From assembly GCA_029554925.1 (NCBI GenBank), contig JAKPUV010001234.1, forward strand, positions 1-5,452: a DNA stretch of 5,452 bases, in the 5' to 3' direction. Below, one piece after another: positions 1 to 5,452 of the stretch (position 1 is the stretch's first letter; every line of letters starts with the position of its first letter). Origin of the DNA: Candidatus Hydrogenedentota bacterium. Its GTDB lineage: Bacteria; Hydrogenedentota; Hydrogenedentia; Hydrogenedentales; CAITNO01. Both the position numbers and the translations under genes were made by a program. Below the pieces are notes generated by a model. That model saw only the letters and a program-made list of their open reading frames with translations, did no database searches and had not been told where the DNA came from.

Positions 1-366
1 CTTCCCGGTCAGATCCTCAACGGGGACCTCCATTCCTATCTCGGCCAGATAGCCCTTGGCGACAACCAAGTCGTGTCCCGTGTCTTTGGCGACGGCCGCA
101 ATGGCCTTCACCACGCGCTCGCTGGCCTGGCTGATCAGCAGCCAGTACTTCGCCGTTCCGGGCTCTATCTTGTTCTTCTTTATGGACTTGAACTCGTCCG
201 TCTCCATCACCGCCGCCTTGTAGTCCACTTCGGCGGGCTTGGAAAACTGCGCGGGCGAGCCCCAGAAGACCTTCTGCTCATCCACCTTTTCCGGGGGGAT
301 CGTGTAGGATTCTGCCACAACCGCCGACGCAAGCGCAATGACCGCCAGAAAGACGGACTTTGACAC
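1..366 (-). CDS. Secreted OmpH/Skp-like protein, N-terminal part (C-terminus off the window)
   Basis: The minus-strand frame is open from a GTG at 366-364 to the window edge, giving 122 residues. It begins with a classic signal peptide: MSK, then the hydrophobic run SVFLAVIALASAVVA, with probable cleavage after the VVA at residues 16-18. The mature part is charged and mostly helical. Around residues 75-118 it reads GTAKYWLLISQASERVVKAI, then a TGHDLVVAKG stretch and VEDLTGK. This resembles the end of OmpH/Skp family periplasmic chaperones, where a long helix is followed by a 'G-x-D-x-V' strand and a 'D-(I/L)-T' motif. Those proteins hold unfolded outer-membrane proteins. The resemblance is by eye, and the helical arm here looks shorter than in E. 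coli Skp. The start is uncertain: GTG-366 gives the tidiest signal peptide but has no Shine-Dalgarno, while an in-frame ATG at 405-403 would add 13 residues. No stop is visible before the left edge. The gene is divergent from the 891-3416 gene. Confidence 0.7.
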   Translation of the reverse strand, partial: MSKSVFLAVIALASAVVAESYTIPPEKVDEQKVFWGSPAQFSKPAEVDYKAAVMETDEFKSIKKNKIEPGTAKYWLLISQASERVVKAIAAVAKDTGHDLVVAKGYLAEIGMEVPVEDLTGK

Positions 367-610
367 ACCGGGGGAAGGGAGAACGCGTATGGAACCGCCC
401 GTCATTGGACGCCGCACCCGCCGGCGCCCAACCGGATGATGTTGCGGGGGTCGTGCATGACTATGCCGTTCCTTTTGCGCCGTCCCGGGCGCATGCCGCG
501 TGGGTTCGCCTGTCCTCCCGTGGGGGAGCGCCGCAAGCCGCCGGTGTTTCCGTTGAAAAGGCAGCGGCAACGGTCTCTTTCCAGAAGCCAAAAACAACCT
601 TCATGTCCCT

Positions 611-640
611 GTTATACCGTTCCGACGCCAAAAAGTTCCA
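611..640 (-). promoter_or_regulatory. Weak candidate sigma70 promoter for the leftward gene
   Basis: On the minus strand a -10-like TATAAC lies at 616-611, and an 18-bp spacer separates it from a poor -35-like TGGAAC (3 of 6 matches) at 640-635. It faces the OmpH/Skp-like gene and would give a leader of roughly 200 nt or more. The surrounding stretch is more AT-rich than the coding sequence, which fits a promoter. The -35 match is weak, so this is only a candidate. Confidence 0.3.
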
Positions 641-681
641 GTCAGGTTTCACTCTCCGCGATGATTTTTGTCACCAGATAT

Positions 682-738
682 GGGCGGTGCGTCGCCCCAC
701 CCCACAGAATATTGAGGGGGGACGCCCCCGTCTTGGGG
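682..738. repeat. Overlapping GC-rich inverted repeats
   Basis: Three short perfect stems lie close together. GGGCG at 682-686 pairs with CGCCC at 693-697 around a 6-nt loop. GGGGG within 716-721 can pair with CCCCC at 725-729. CCCC at 726-729 can instead pair with GGGG at 735-738 around GTCTT. The second and third share the same C run, so they are mutually exclusive. No T run follows on either strand, so these do not look like simple intrinsic terminators. They may be regulatory or just a by-product of G/C-rich composition. Confidence 0.4.
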
Positions 739-805
739 AGGTGCGCCGGTCTGAGAAGAATGTCCGTCGTCACCCTTGACCGGCTCGGGCGGCGTTATTG
801 GAACA

Positions 806-835
806 TTGACCGCGCGTGAAGGGGGCCTATACAAT
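806..835 (+). promoter_or_regulatory. Sigma70-type promoter for the GH42-like gene
   Basis: A -35 box TTGACC (5 of 6) lies at 806-811, and the -10 region TATACAAT at 828-835 can be read two ways. TATACA at 828-833 has a 16-bp spacer; TACAAT at 830-835 has an 18-bp spacer. Transcription would begin near 840, leaving a leader of about 50 nt before the ATG at 891. This position rules against a translation start at 816, which would lie inside the promoter. Confidence 0.6.
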
Positions 836-875
836 GCCCCGCAGAGAACCCAGGCGGCGCGCACGCCGTGATTGC

Positions 876-881
876 AAGGAG
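876..881 (+). promoter_or_regulatory. Shine-Dalgarno AAGGAG for the GH42-like gene
   Basis: AAGGAG is followed by a 9-nt spacer and ATG at 891. This fixes the start at 891 rather than the in-frame upstream ATG at 816, which has no such site and would put 25 Arg-rich residues in front of a clear signal peptide. Confidence 0.8.
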
Positions 882-890
882 TCCTGTGCC

Positions 891-3416
891 ATGTACCGGT
901 GCCCCCGTTCGCTCACAGCCGCGGCGTTGCTGTTTTGTTGCGCGTTTTTTCCGGGGGCCGGCTGGAGCCAGGAGGGGGCGGACTTCGAGGAATTGTGGGT
1001 GACGGACCGTTCCGCCCCCCCTCTGGAGGGCCTGCGCATTCGGGCGGAGCTGCCCGACCGCATTCCTGTTTCAGACCCCGTGACCCTCGTTTACACCGTT
1101 GTCTCCGAGTATTCCGAGAAGAAGGCCCGCATGGTCTTCCGCGTGACGGGCGCCGACGGCGCGGCCGTCTGCGCGATGGACAGCGGGGAGCGGCGGCTGC
1201 TGCCAGGTGAAAACCTTTTCGTGTTTGAGTGGGAAGGCGTTTCCGCCCTCCCCGCGGGCACTTATGAGACGGCGGCCGAACTGTTTCTGGCGGACAAGGC
1301 CCCCGCGGCAACGTTTTCGGCCCGTCTTGAGCGGGTAAGCGCTCAGTGGATGGCGGAACAGGCCCGTCAGGCGGGCGCCGCACTGGCGGAGGCGGCTCCG
1401 CAGGCGCTCCGCGACGCCTCGCCGCATGTGCGGGCGCGCGCTGCCGTGCTGGAGGACTCCGTGGCGCGTCTGGGCGACCTTCTGGCGGCCGGGGACTGGG
1501 CGGGGGCCTTCCACCAGACCGCGCATGTCCGGGAATCCCTGGATTCCCTGCGCTCGTTCACCGCGCTCGGGGGGCTGGTGCCGGAACTGCAAGAGGCGGT
1601 TCCCGGGGGAAAGGTGGCGCTCACGGCCTCGGGCGTCACGGACGGCGCAGGGGCACCCGTCTGCCTGCTGGGACAGCATCTTGGGAAGATGCCGCAGGAC
1701 TCCTGGAAGACACTCCTGGAGCGCATGCCCCTTTACGGGATGAACTTTGCCGTTATTCCCTTGTCGGCGATGGCCGGCGTGGCGGCCGCGCCCTTTGACG
1801 CGGAGGCCGTCCGGCGGGAGGCGCTTCCCCTGCTGGACGCGGCGGCGAGCGGCGGCATCGGCGTCGTGGTGCAGCTTTCCCAGGACGCGCTGGCGGACGC
1901 GGTGCGCGAGCATGCCCCGGGGGTGCGGGACGCGGGCTTCGCCAATCTGGCGAACCCGTCCCTGCTGGCGGCCTTCAAGGAGCACCTCGCCGCCGCGGCG
2001 AAGGCGGTCCACGGCCATCCCGCGCTGCTGGGCCTGAGCATTGCGGACGCCCCGCAGTTCACCTTCGACGGGGAGGAGGTGCGGCTGGCGTTTGTGGAGA
2101 GTGTCCGGACGGCGAATCCGGACCGCCAGGAACTGAACCGCGCCTGGCGCGCCCATCTGGCGGACTACGGGGAGATCACCATCTGGGGCGACCATCCGGA
2201 GCACGCCTATCAGAACCGGCGGGCCTACCAGTTTGACTGGCAAAGTTTCCACCGGGGCCTCATCCACGGCCTCGTGCGCGACCTGCGCGACACGGCGGCC
2301 GCCGCGGCCCCGGGGGTTCCGCTGATGCTCACCCTTCCGGCGGACGCCTTCCAAAAGGCGGAAACGCGCCACAGTCCCGACCGGGAGGAGGTGGCGGGGC
2401 TGTTTGACGCGCTGGCGTGCGCGCAGGGCATCGCCTCGGGCGACGGCGTCTACGCCTGGAACTACCCCAAGCCCGCCGTGAGCCACGCGTTGCTGGCCTC
2501 GTTCGCGCCGGAAAAGCCCCTGCTCGACCTCTCCCTCACCCTTGACACCCTTCCCGCGGGCTCGCCGTCCGAAAGGGAGGCGGTGGTGCGCAGCCTGCTG
2601 TGGACGAGCCTGGTGTCGGGCGCTTCGGGTCTGGCGCTCACGATCGCCCCCGAGCTGCGGGACGCGCCGGGGGTGCTGGAGGCCTTTTCGCGCACGGCCC
2701 TGGAGGCCCGGCGGCTGGCACCGCTGGTTCGGGCCCTCCAGCGCACCCCCGCGGAAACCCACATCCTGTACAGCAGCTCCTCCAAAATTTTCGACGACGG
2801 GGACCCCCATCTCGCCTCGGCCCAGTTCGCCTACGAGGGCTGCTCGTTTTCGGGGCACGCCGTCCGTTTTGTGACGGAGCGGCAGCTGGCCGAAAACACC
2901 TTCGGCAGCATGCGGGCGCTGGTCATGCCGGAGACCCCGGCCATCACGGACTCCGCGTTCAAGGCCCTCGCGGACTTTGTGGAGAAGGACGGCACCGTGC
3001 TGCGGGTGGGCACGCCGATCCCCTACAACGAGCGCGGCCATTCGCGCACCAATGTCATCCGCAACACGGAAAACACCGTGCTTGTGCGCGGCATGAACAT
3101 GCCCACCGAGTACCTGCACGCCATGGACGCGGCGGTGCAGCAGGGGTCGCTCCCCGCCATCCCCCGGCCCATCAACACGCACGGATACCCGCTGGAGGGG
3201 GTGCTCACCCGCCATGTCGTCCACGACGGGGCGCACTACCTTTTCTGCGTCAACCTGCGGAAGGATCCGGTGCGCTGCCATCTGGAGGGGGACCTTCTCC
3301 GGGGCCGCGATCTTCTGCTGGGGCGGGATGTGCAGTTCCCCCGCACGCTCGCCCCCTGCGACCCCATGCTGATCCGGCTGGAACGACCGGAAAGCCTGGT
3401 GACCGCCACCCCCTGA
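891..3416 (+). CDS. Exported GH42-like (beta-galactosidase superfamily) protein, probably catalytically degenerate
   Basis: The product has 841 residues. Residues 1-26 form a signal peptide (MYRCPRSLTA, hydrophobic core AALLFCCAFF, likely cleavage near GWS-Q). Residues about 44-148 look like an immunoglobulin-like beta-sandwich and 150-235 like helices. Residues about 252-600 match the order of motifs in GH42 barrels: KAVHGHPALLG (371-381), LNRAW (415-419), FDWQSFHRG (448-456) followed by a helix and PGVPLMLTL (474-482), KPLLDLSLTLD (542-552), and SGASG (576-580). Residues about 615-710 resemble the GH42 trimerisation (Rossmann-like) domain, with MRALVMPETPAITDSAFKAL and then a 'DFVEKDGTVLRVG' turn. 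Residues 760-832 form a C-terminal beta domain. GH42 enzymes usually carry N-E after the HPAL-G strand; here the sequence is IADAP (384-388), so the acid/base Glu seems to be Ala387. The nucleophile region also lacks Glu. The fold call rests on motif order. Activity is doubtful, and a binding or structural role is possible. The promoter and Shine-Dalgarno site lie directly upstream. Confidence 0.75.
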   Translation: MYRCPRSLTAAALLFCCAFFPGAGWSQEGADFEELWVTDRSAPPLEGLRIRAELPDRIPVSDPVTLVYTVVSEYSEKKARMVFRVTGADGAAVCAMDSGERRLLPGENLFVFEWEGVSALPAGTYETAAELFLADKAPAATFSARLERVSAQWMAEQARQAGAALAEAAPQALRDASPHVRARAAVLEDSVARLGDLLAAGDWAGAFHQTAHVRESLDSLRSFTALGGLVPELQEAVPGGKVALTASGVTDGAGAPVCLLGQHLGKMPQDSWKTLLERMPLYGMNFAVIPLSAMAGVAAAPFDAEAVRREALPLLDAAASGGIGVVVQLSQDALADAVREHAPGVRDAGFANLANPSLLAAFKEHLAAAAKAVHGHPALLGLSIADAPQFTFDGEEVRLAFVESVRTANPDRQELNRAWRAHLADYGEITIWGDHPEHAYQNRRAYQFDWQSFHRGLIHGLVRDLRDTAAAAAPGVPLMLTLPADAFQKAETRHSPDREEVAGLFDALACAQGIASGDGVYAWNYPKPAVSHALLASFAPEKPLLDLSLTLDTLPAGSPSEREAVVRSLLWTSLVSGASGLALTIAPELRDAPGVLEAFSRTALEARRLAPLVRALQRTPAETHILYSSSSKIFDDGDPHLASAQFAYEGCSFSGHAVRFVTERQLAENTFGSMRALVMPETPAITDSAFKALADFVEKDGTVLRVGTPIPYNERGHSRTNVIRNTENTVLVRGMNMPTEYLHAMDAAVQQGSLPAIPRPINTHGYPLEGVLTRHVVHDGAHYLFCVNLRKDPVRCHLEGDLLRGRDLLLGRDVQFPRTLAPCDPMLIRLERPESLVTATP

Positions 3417-3456
3417 GGGCGCGGGCTCCCTTGACGCCGCAGGTGGACGGGGGAAT

Positions 3457-3470
3457 CCCTGTGCGCAGGG
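3457..3470 (+). terminator. Short hairpin after the GH42-like gene, weak terminator candidate
   Basis: CCCTG at 3457-3461 and CAGGG at 3466-3470 form a 5-bp stem with the loop TGCG, about 40 nt past the stop codon. The sequence that follows is only moderately AT-rich and has no continuous T run. It could slow or end transcription but is not a textbook intrinsic terminator. No better candidate is visible before 3580. Confidence 0.25.
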
Positions 3471-3583
3471 GAGACATTCACAATTCGCACTATTCTCCAT
3501 AACTGCGGCGGCGCTCAGGCGGTCCCGTTCCCGACGTGTTAAGTTTTCTTGTGCCGGGGGGCGAAAAAAATCGCAGAAGATTA

Positions 3584-3629
3584 TTGACACGGAGACCCAA
3601 AACTGGCATCATGCTAGGCATGGGATAAT
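3584..3629 (+). promoter_or_regulatory. Promoter region of the PKD lipoprotein gene
   Basis: A perfect -35 box TTGACA lies at 3584-3589. With a 17-bp spacer the matching -10 would be CATCAT at 3607-3612 (4 of 6). A second possibility is the extended -10 TGGGATAAT at 3621-3629 (GATAAT, 5 of 6, with TG one base upstream), which needs little from a -35 box. An A7 run at 3564-3570 lies just upstream and could act as an UP-like element. Either start would give a leader of about 65-85 nt. The gap contains no gene. Confidence 0.55.
3610..3622. promoter_or_regulatory. Palindrome CATGC-TAG-GCATG, possible operator
   Basis: CATGC (3610-3614) and GCATG (3618-3622) form a perfect 5-bp inverted repeat around TAG. 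It overlaps the end of one candidate -10 box and the TG of the other, so a dimeric regulator bound here would block either promoter. The size is short for an operator, and no regulator gene is in view. Confidence 0.35.
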
Positions 3630-3687
3630 CTTGTTTCGGTCAACCGCACTCGGCAGCCCTGAATGCGCACGGCGCCGCGTGGGGACA

Positions 3688-3694
3688 TAAGGAG
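3688..3694 (+). promoter_or_regulatory. Shine-Dalgarno TAAGGAG for the PKD lipoprotein gene
   Basis: TAAGGAG sits 8 nt before the ATG at 3703, which places the start ahead of a complete lipoprotein signal peptide. The in-frame Met codons at residues 11 and 13 would cut into that signal. Confidence 0.8.
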
Positions 3695-3702
3695 CGTTCC
3701 TG

Positions 3703-5452
3703 ATGCACCGTTCATGGTCGCTTGCCACTCCGATGTTGATGGGGGTCGCCGTTCTGCTGCTGGCGGGATGCTGGCCGGGGGATGTGGGGGTCACCCTGGT
3801 GTCCTCCCCCGAGGTGCTGGATTTCGGCGCGCAGAAGACGGCGCTGACGCTCCGGGTCGACCGGAACTTCAGCACCACGGCGGCAAGCCAGCCCCTGGTG
3901 GTCACCACCAATTCCGACTGGGTTCAGGTGGGCGCGTGCACTGAGCCCAACGACGGGTGCTTTGTGAAGAGCGGCCTCTTCACCACGGTGCGGATTCCCG
4001 TGACCATCAACCGGGACAACCTGCTCCTGGGGACCAACCAGGCCAAAATCTACCTGAACGCCGGCCCCTCCTCCCAGAAGGTGGTGGATGTGCTCGCCGA
4101 GGACCTGCTGCAGACCAACTTCACGGTGGACCAGCAGGTGGTGGGCATCGGCCGTCCCGTGCTGTTCCGCGACACCAGCGTGAGCTCCGAGTCGCTGGGC
4201 CCGATCACCGCGTGGTTCTGGGAGTTCGGGGACGGCACCCTGAGCACCGAGCAGAACCCGGCGCACCTGTACATGCGGGCCGGCACCTTTGACGTGAGCC
4301 TGACGGTCACGGCGGACCGGACCAAGGAGAAGCTCACGCGGCGGGGCTGCGTGCGGGTCAGCGCGGAGGGAATCACCGTTGATTTCTCGGCGTCGGCGAC
4401 CAACGTGCTGGCCGGCCAAAGCGTGGCCTTCACCGACCTTTCCACGTCGGAAAACACGCCGATCACCGGATGGCGGTGGTCTTTCGGGGACGGCGGGGAG
4501 AGCACGGACCGCAACCCCTCGCACGTGTACGCGGCGAGCGGCATTTACAGCGTCTCCCTTACCGTGAGCACCGCCTTCGGGGAGGCGTCCACAACCAAGT
4601 CCGACTACATCATCGTGCGCCAGAAGGTCGCTCCGACGGCGAACTTCTCGGTGTCCACGCTCACGCCCTACATCAACGACGTGCTCCGGTTCACAGACAC
4701 CTCGGACCCCGGCTCCTCCGCCATCACCGCCTGGGCCTGGGACCTGGGCGACGGCACCACGAGCGCCCTGCAGAATCCGCAGCACACCTACGCCACGGCG
4801 GGGGTGTACAGCGTGACCCTGACCGTGACGACGGCGGACGGAACCAGCACGGTGACCAAGGATGTCGAGGTCACGTACAAGCCGCCGCGCGCCGAGTTCA
4901 CCGTGAGCAGCACCACCCCGTCCACGGAGGACCTGGTCACCTTCACCGACCTGTCGGAGCCGGGCTCCGCCGCGATCGTGGCGTGGGCGTGGGACTTTGG
5001 CGACGGCACGGCGAGCGTGGACCAGTCCCCCGCGCACCGGTATGTGAACGCGGGCACGTTCACCGTGAAGCTGAAAGTGAGCACCGCTGACCCCTACAAC
5101 AACACGGACGAGGAGGTGAAGGAGGCGTACATCACCGTGGTCCGTCCGCCGCGGCCGGATTTCACCTGGACTCCGGTGCGGGTGTTCACCGGGACGGTGA
5201 TCCGCTTCTCCGCCGCCCCGACCGAGGTCGGCAGCGAGCCCATCACACGGTATGACTGGGACTTCGACGGCGACCCGGAGACGACGAACGACCGGGCCTC
5301 CGGCGTGACCGCGACCAACACCTTCACGACCCCGGGCCTGTACCCGGTGACCCTCACGGTGAGCACCGCCACGCGGAGCGTCCCCATCTCGAAGAACATC
5401 CGGGTGGACAAGGCCCCCAGCGCGAACTTCACGGCGACGCCTTCCCGGGGCA
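3703..5452 (+). CDS. BACON-like/PKD-repeat lipoprotein, N-terminal part (continues past the right edge)
   Basis: The frame stays open from ATG 3703 to the end of the window (583 complete residues). Residues 1-23 are a lipoprotein signal peptide with lipobox LAGC, so Cys23 should be lipidated after signal peptidase II cleavage. Residues about 28-133 look like a BACON-type beta domain: LDFGAQKTALTLRV, TTNSDWVQV (68-76) and IPVTINRDNLLLGTNQAKIY. An inserted loop carries Cys79 and Cys86, close enough for a disulfide. PKD domains follow with their W-x-(F/L)-G-D-G cores at 173-178, 259-264, 346-351 and 430-435. A fifth has the variant YDWDFDGD at 517-524, and a sixth begins near 571 (APSANFTATPS). 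Each ends with a strand such as SVTLTV or PVTLTVSTA. PKD and BACON modules are extracellular scaffolds, often in adhesins and carbohydrate-binding proteins. The ligand and the C-terminal module are unknown. The gene has its own promoter and Shine-Dalgarno site. Confidence 0.85.
   Translation, partial: MHRSWSLATPMLMGVAVLLLAGCWPGDVGVTLVSSPEVLDFGAQKTALTLRVDRNFSTTAASQPLVVTTNSDWVQVGACTEPNDGCFVKSGLFTTVRIPVTINRDNLLLGTNQAKIYLNAGPSSQKVVDVLAEDLLQTNFTVDQQVVGIGRPVLFRDTSVSSESLGPITAWFWEFGDGTLSTEQNPAHLYMRAGTFDVSLTVTADRTKEKLTRRGCVRVSAEGITVDFSASATNVLAGQSVAFTDLSTSENTPITGWRWSFGDGGESTDRNPSHVYAASGIYSVSLTVSTAFGEASTTKSDYIIVRQKVAPTANFSVSTLTPYINDVLRFTDTSDPGSSAITAWAWDLGDGTTSALQNPQHTYATAGVYSVTLTVTTADGTSTVTKDVEVTYKPPRAEFTVSSTTPSTEDLVTFTDLSEPGSAAIVAWAWDFGDGTASVDQSPAHRYVNAGTFTVKLKVSTADPYNNTDEEVKEAYITVVRPPRPDFTWTPVRVFTGTVIRFSAAPTEVGSEPITRYDWDFDGDPETTNDRASGVTATNTFTTPGLYPVTLTVSTATRSVPISKNIRVDKAPSANFTATPSRG
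4114..5410 (+). repeat. Tandem PKD-domain array at DNA and protein level
   Basis: Five units recur every 84-88 residues. DNA identity between units is local. GTGAGCACCGC is found exactly at 4564-4574, 5077-5087 and 5359-5369, always in the last strand of a domain (V-S-T-A). GGCGACGGCAC also recurs in the G-D-G-T core at 4747-4757 and 5000-5010. The units are otherwise clearly diverged, so the array is old rather than freshly amplified. Confidence 0.7.

Larger units (their letters stand above)
367..890. other. Divergent intergenic region with no convincing gene
   Basis: This gap of about 520 bp lies between two genes pointing away from each other. The longer open frames in it (360-779 plus, 436-819 plus, 461-652 minus) have no family resemblance, low-complexity Arg/Pro/Ala-rich translations and no good ribosome-binding site. 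The central part, about 541-720, has several A and T runs unlike the neighbouring coding DNA. It holds the leftward candidate promoter, a group of G/C-rich hairpins at 682-738, two copies of TTGACCG 30 bp apart (776-782 and 806-812), and the rightward promoter. A short minus-strand frame at 458-402 with an ATGA overlap is discussed in the findings. Confidence 0.6.

Noticed and set aside
461..652. A 63-residue minus-strand frame starting with GTG at 652
   Set aside because: The putative GGAG is too close to the start, the translation matches nothing I recognise, and the candidate leftward promoter lies inside it. A small real gene cannot be fully excluded.
360..819. Two overlapping plus-strand frames (360-779 and 436-819) in the divergent gap
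   Set aside because: No Shine-Dalgarno, no family resemblance and low-complexity composition; they run across the leftward gene's start region and into the rightward promoter.
2600..3502. A 300-residue plus-strand frame overlapping the end of the GH42-like gene
   Set aside because: It is a shifted-frame shadow rich in Ala, Gly, Arg and Pro without a start signal, and it overlaps a well-supported gene.
1071..3590. An 839-residue open frame on the minus strand opposite the GH42-like gene
   Set aside because: The translation is rich in Arg, Gly, Pro and His with no recognisable domain. Long antisense frames are common opposite genes with G/C-rich third positions. The plus strand has a promoter, Shine-Dalgarno, signal peptide and coherent domains.
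3668..3681. Hairpin CACG-GCGCCG-CGTG just before the Shine-Dalgarno of the PKD gene
   Set aside because: The stem is only 4 bp and such short G/C pairings are expected often in this composition. It does not cover the Shine-Dalgarno site.
3712..5037. A 441-residue open frame on the minus strand opposite the PKD gene
   Set aside because: The composition is Arg/Gly/His-rich with repeats that simply mirror the PKD repeats on the other strand. The plus frame has clear PKD motifs.
1..5452. tRNA or rRNA genes, CRISPR arrays, insertion sequences, attachment sites, defence genes
   Set aside because: I looked for cloverleaf-like stems, regularly spaced identical repeats, transposase-like motifs and terminal inverted repeats, and found none. 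The only regular repetition is the PKD array.

Overview
The window is GC-rich bacterial DNA with G or C at most third codon positions. It holds three exported-protein genes and two regulatory gaps. Signal peptides, one lipobox and an OmpH/Skp-like protein point to a Gram-negative envelope. A large exported GH42-like protein next to a BACON-like/PKD surface lipoprotein is the kind of content seen in free-living Planctomycetota, Hydrogenedentota, Verrucomicrobiota/Lentisphaerota or Bacteroidota-like lineages. The phylum cannot be fixed from this sequence. I saw no RNA gene, CRISPR array, insertion sequence or phage gene.

Layout. Positions 1-366 (minus strand) hold the N-terminal part of a secreted protein resembling the OmpH/Skp periplasmic chaperone family; its C-terminus lies off the left edge. 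Positions 367-890 are a divergent intergenic region. It has a weak candidate promoter facing left, a G/C-rich set of overlapping hairpins, and a good sigma70-type promoter facing right just before the next gene. Positions 891-3416 (plus) encode an 841-residue exported protein. Its order is a beta-sandwich, a helical linker, a GH42-like (beta-galactosidase superfamily) TIM barrel, a trimerisation-like Rossmann domain and a C-terminal beta domain. The motifs where GH42 enzymes carry their two catalytic glutamates appear to lack glutamate, so it may be a pseudo-enzyme. Positions 3417-3702 are a second intergenic region with a consensus TTGACA box, an extended -10 box and a 13-bp palindrome between them. 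Positions 3703-5452 (plus, open at the right edge) encode a lipoprotein with a BACON-like domain followed by at least five PKD domains and the start of a sixth.

How the genes may work together. The two plus-strand genes each have their own promoter-like and Shine-Dalgarno sequences, so they are probably separate transcripts. Both products should leave the cytoplasm. One is a degenerate sugar-hydrolase scaffold and the other is a membrane-anchored chain of beta domains often linked to carbohydrate or surface adhesion, so a shared role in glycan binding at the cell surface is conceivable. No further catalytic or transport gene is visible to support a pathway. The window does not show an obvious new defence or mobile system. 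The best leads are the apparent catalytic loss in the GH42-like protein, the palindromic promoter of the lipoprotein gene, and the divergent leader region.
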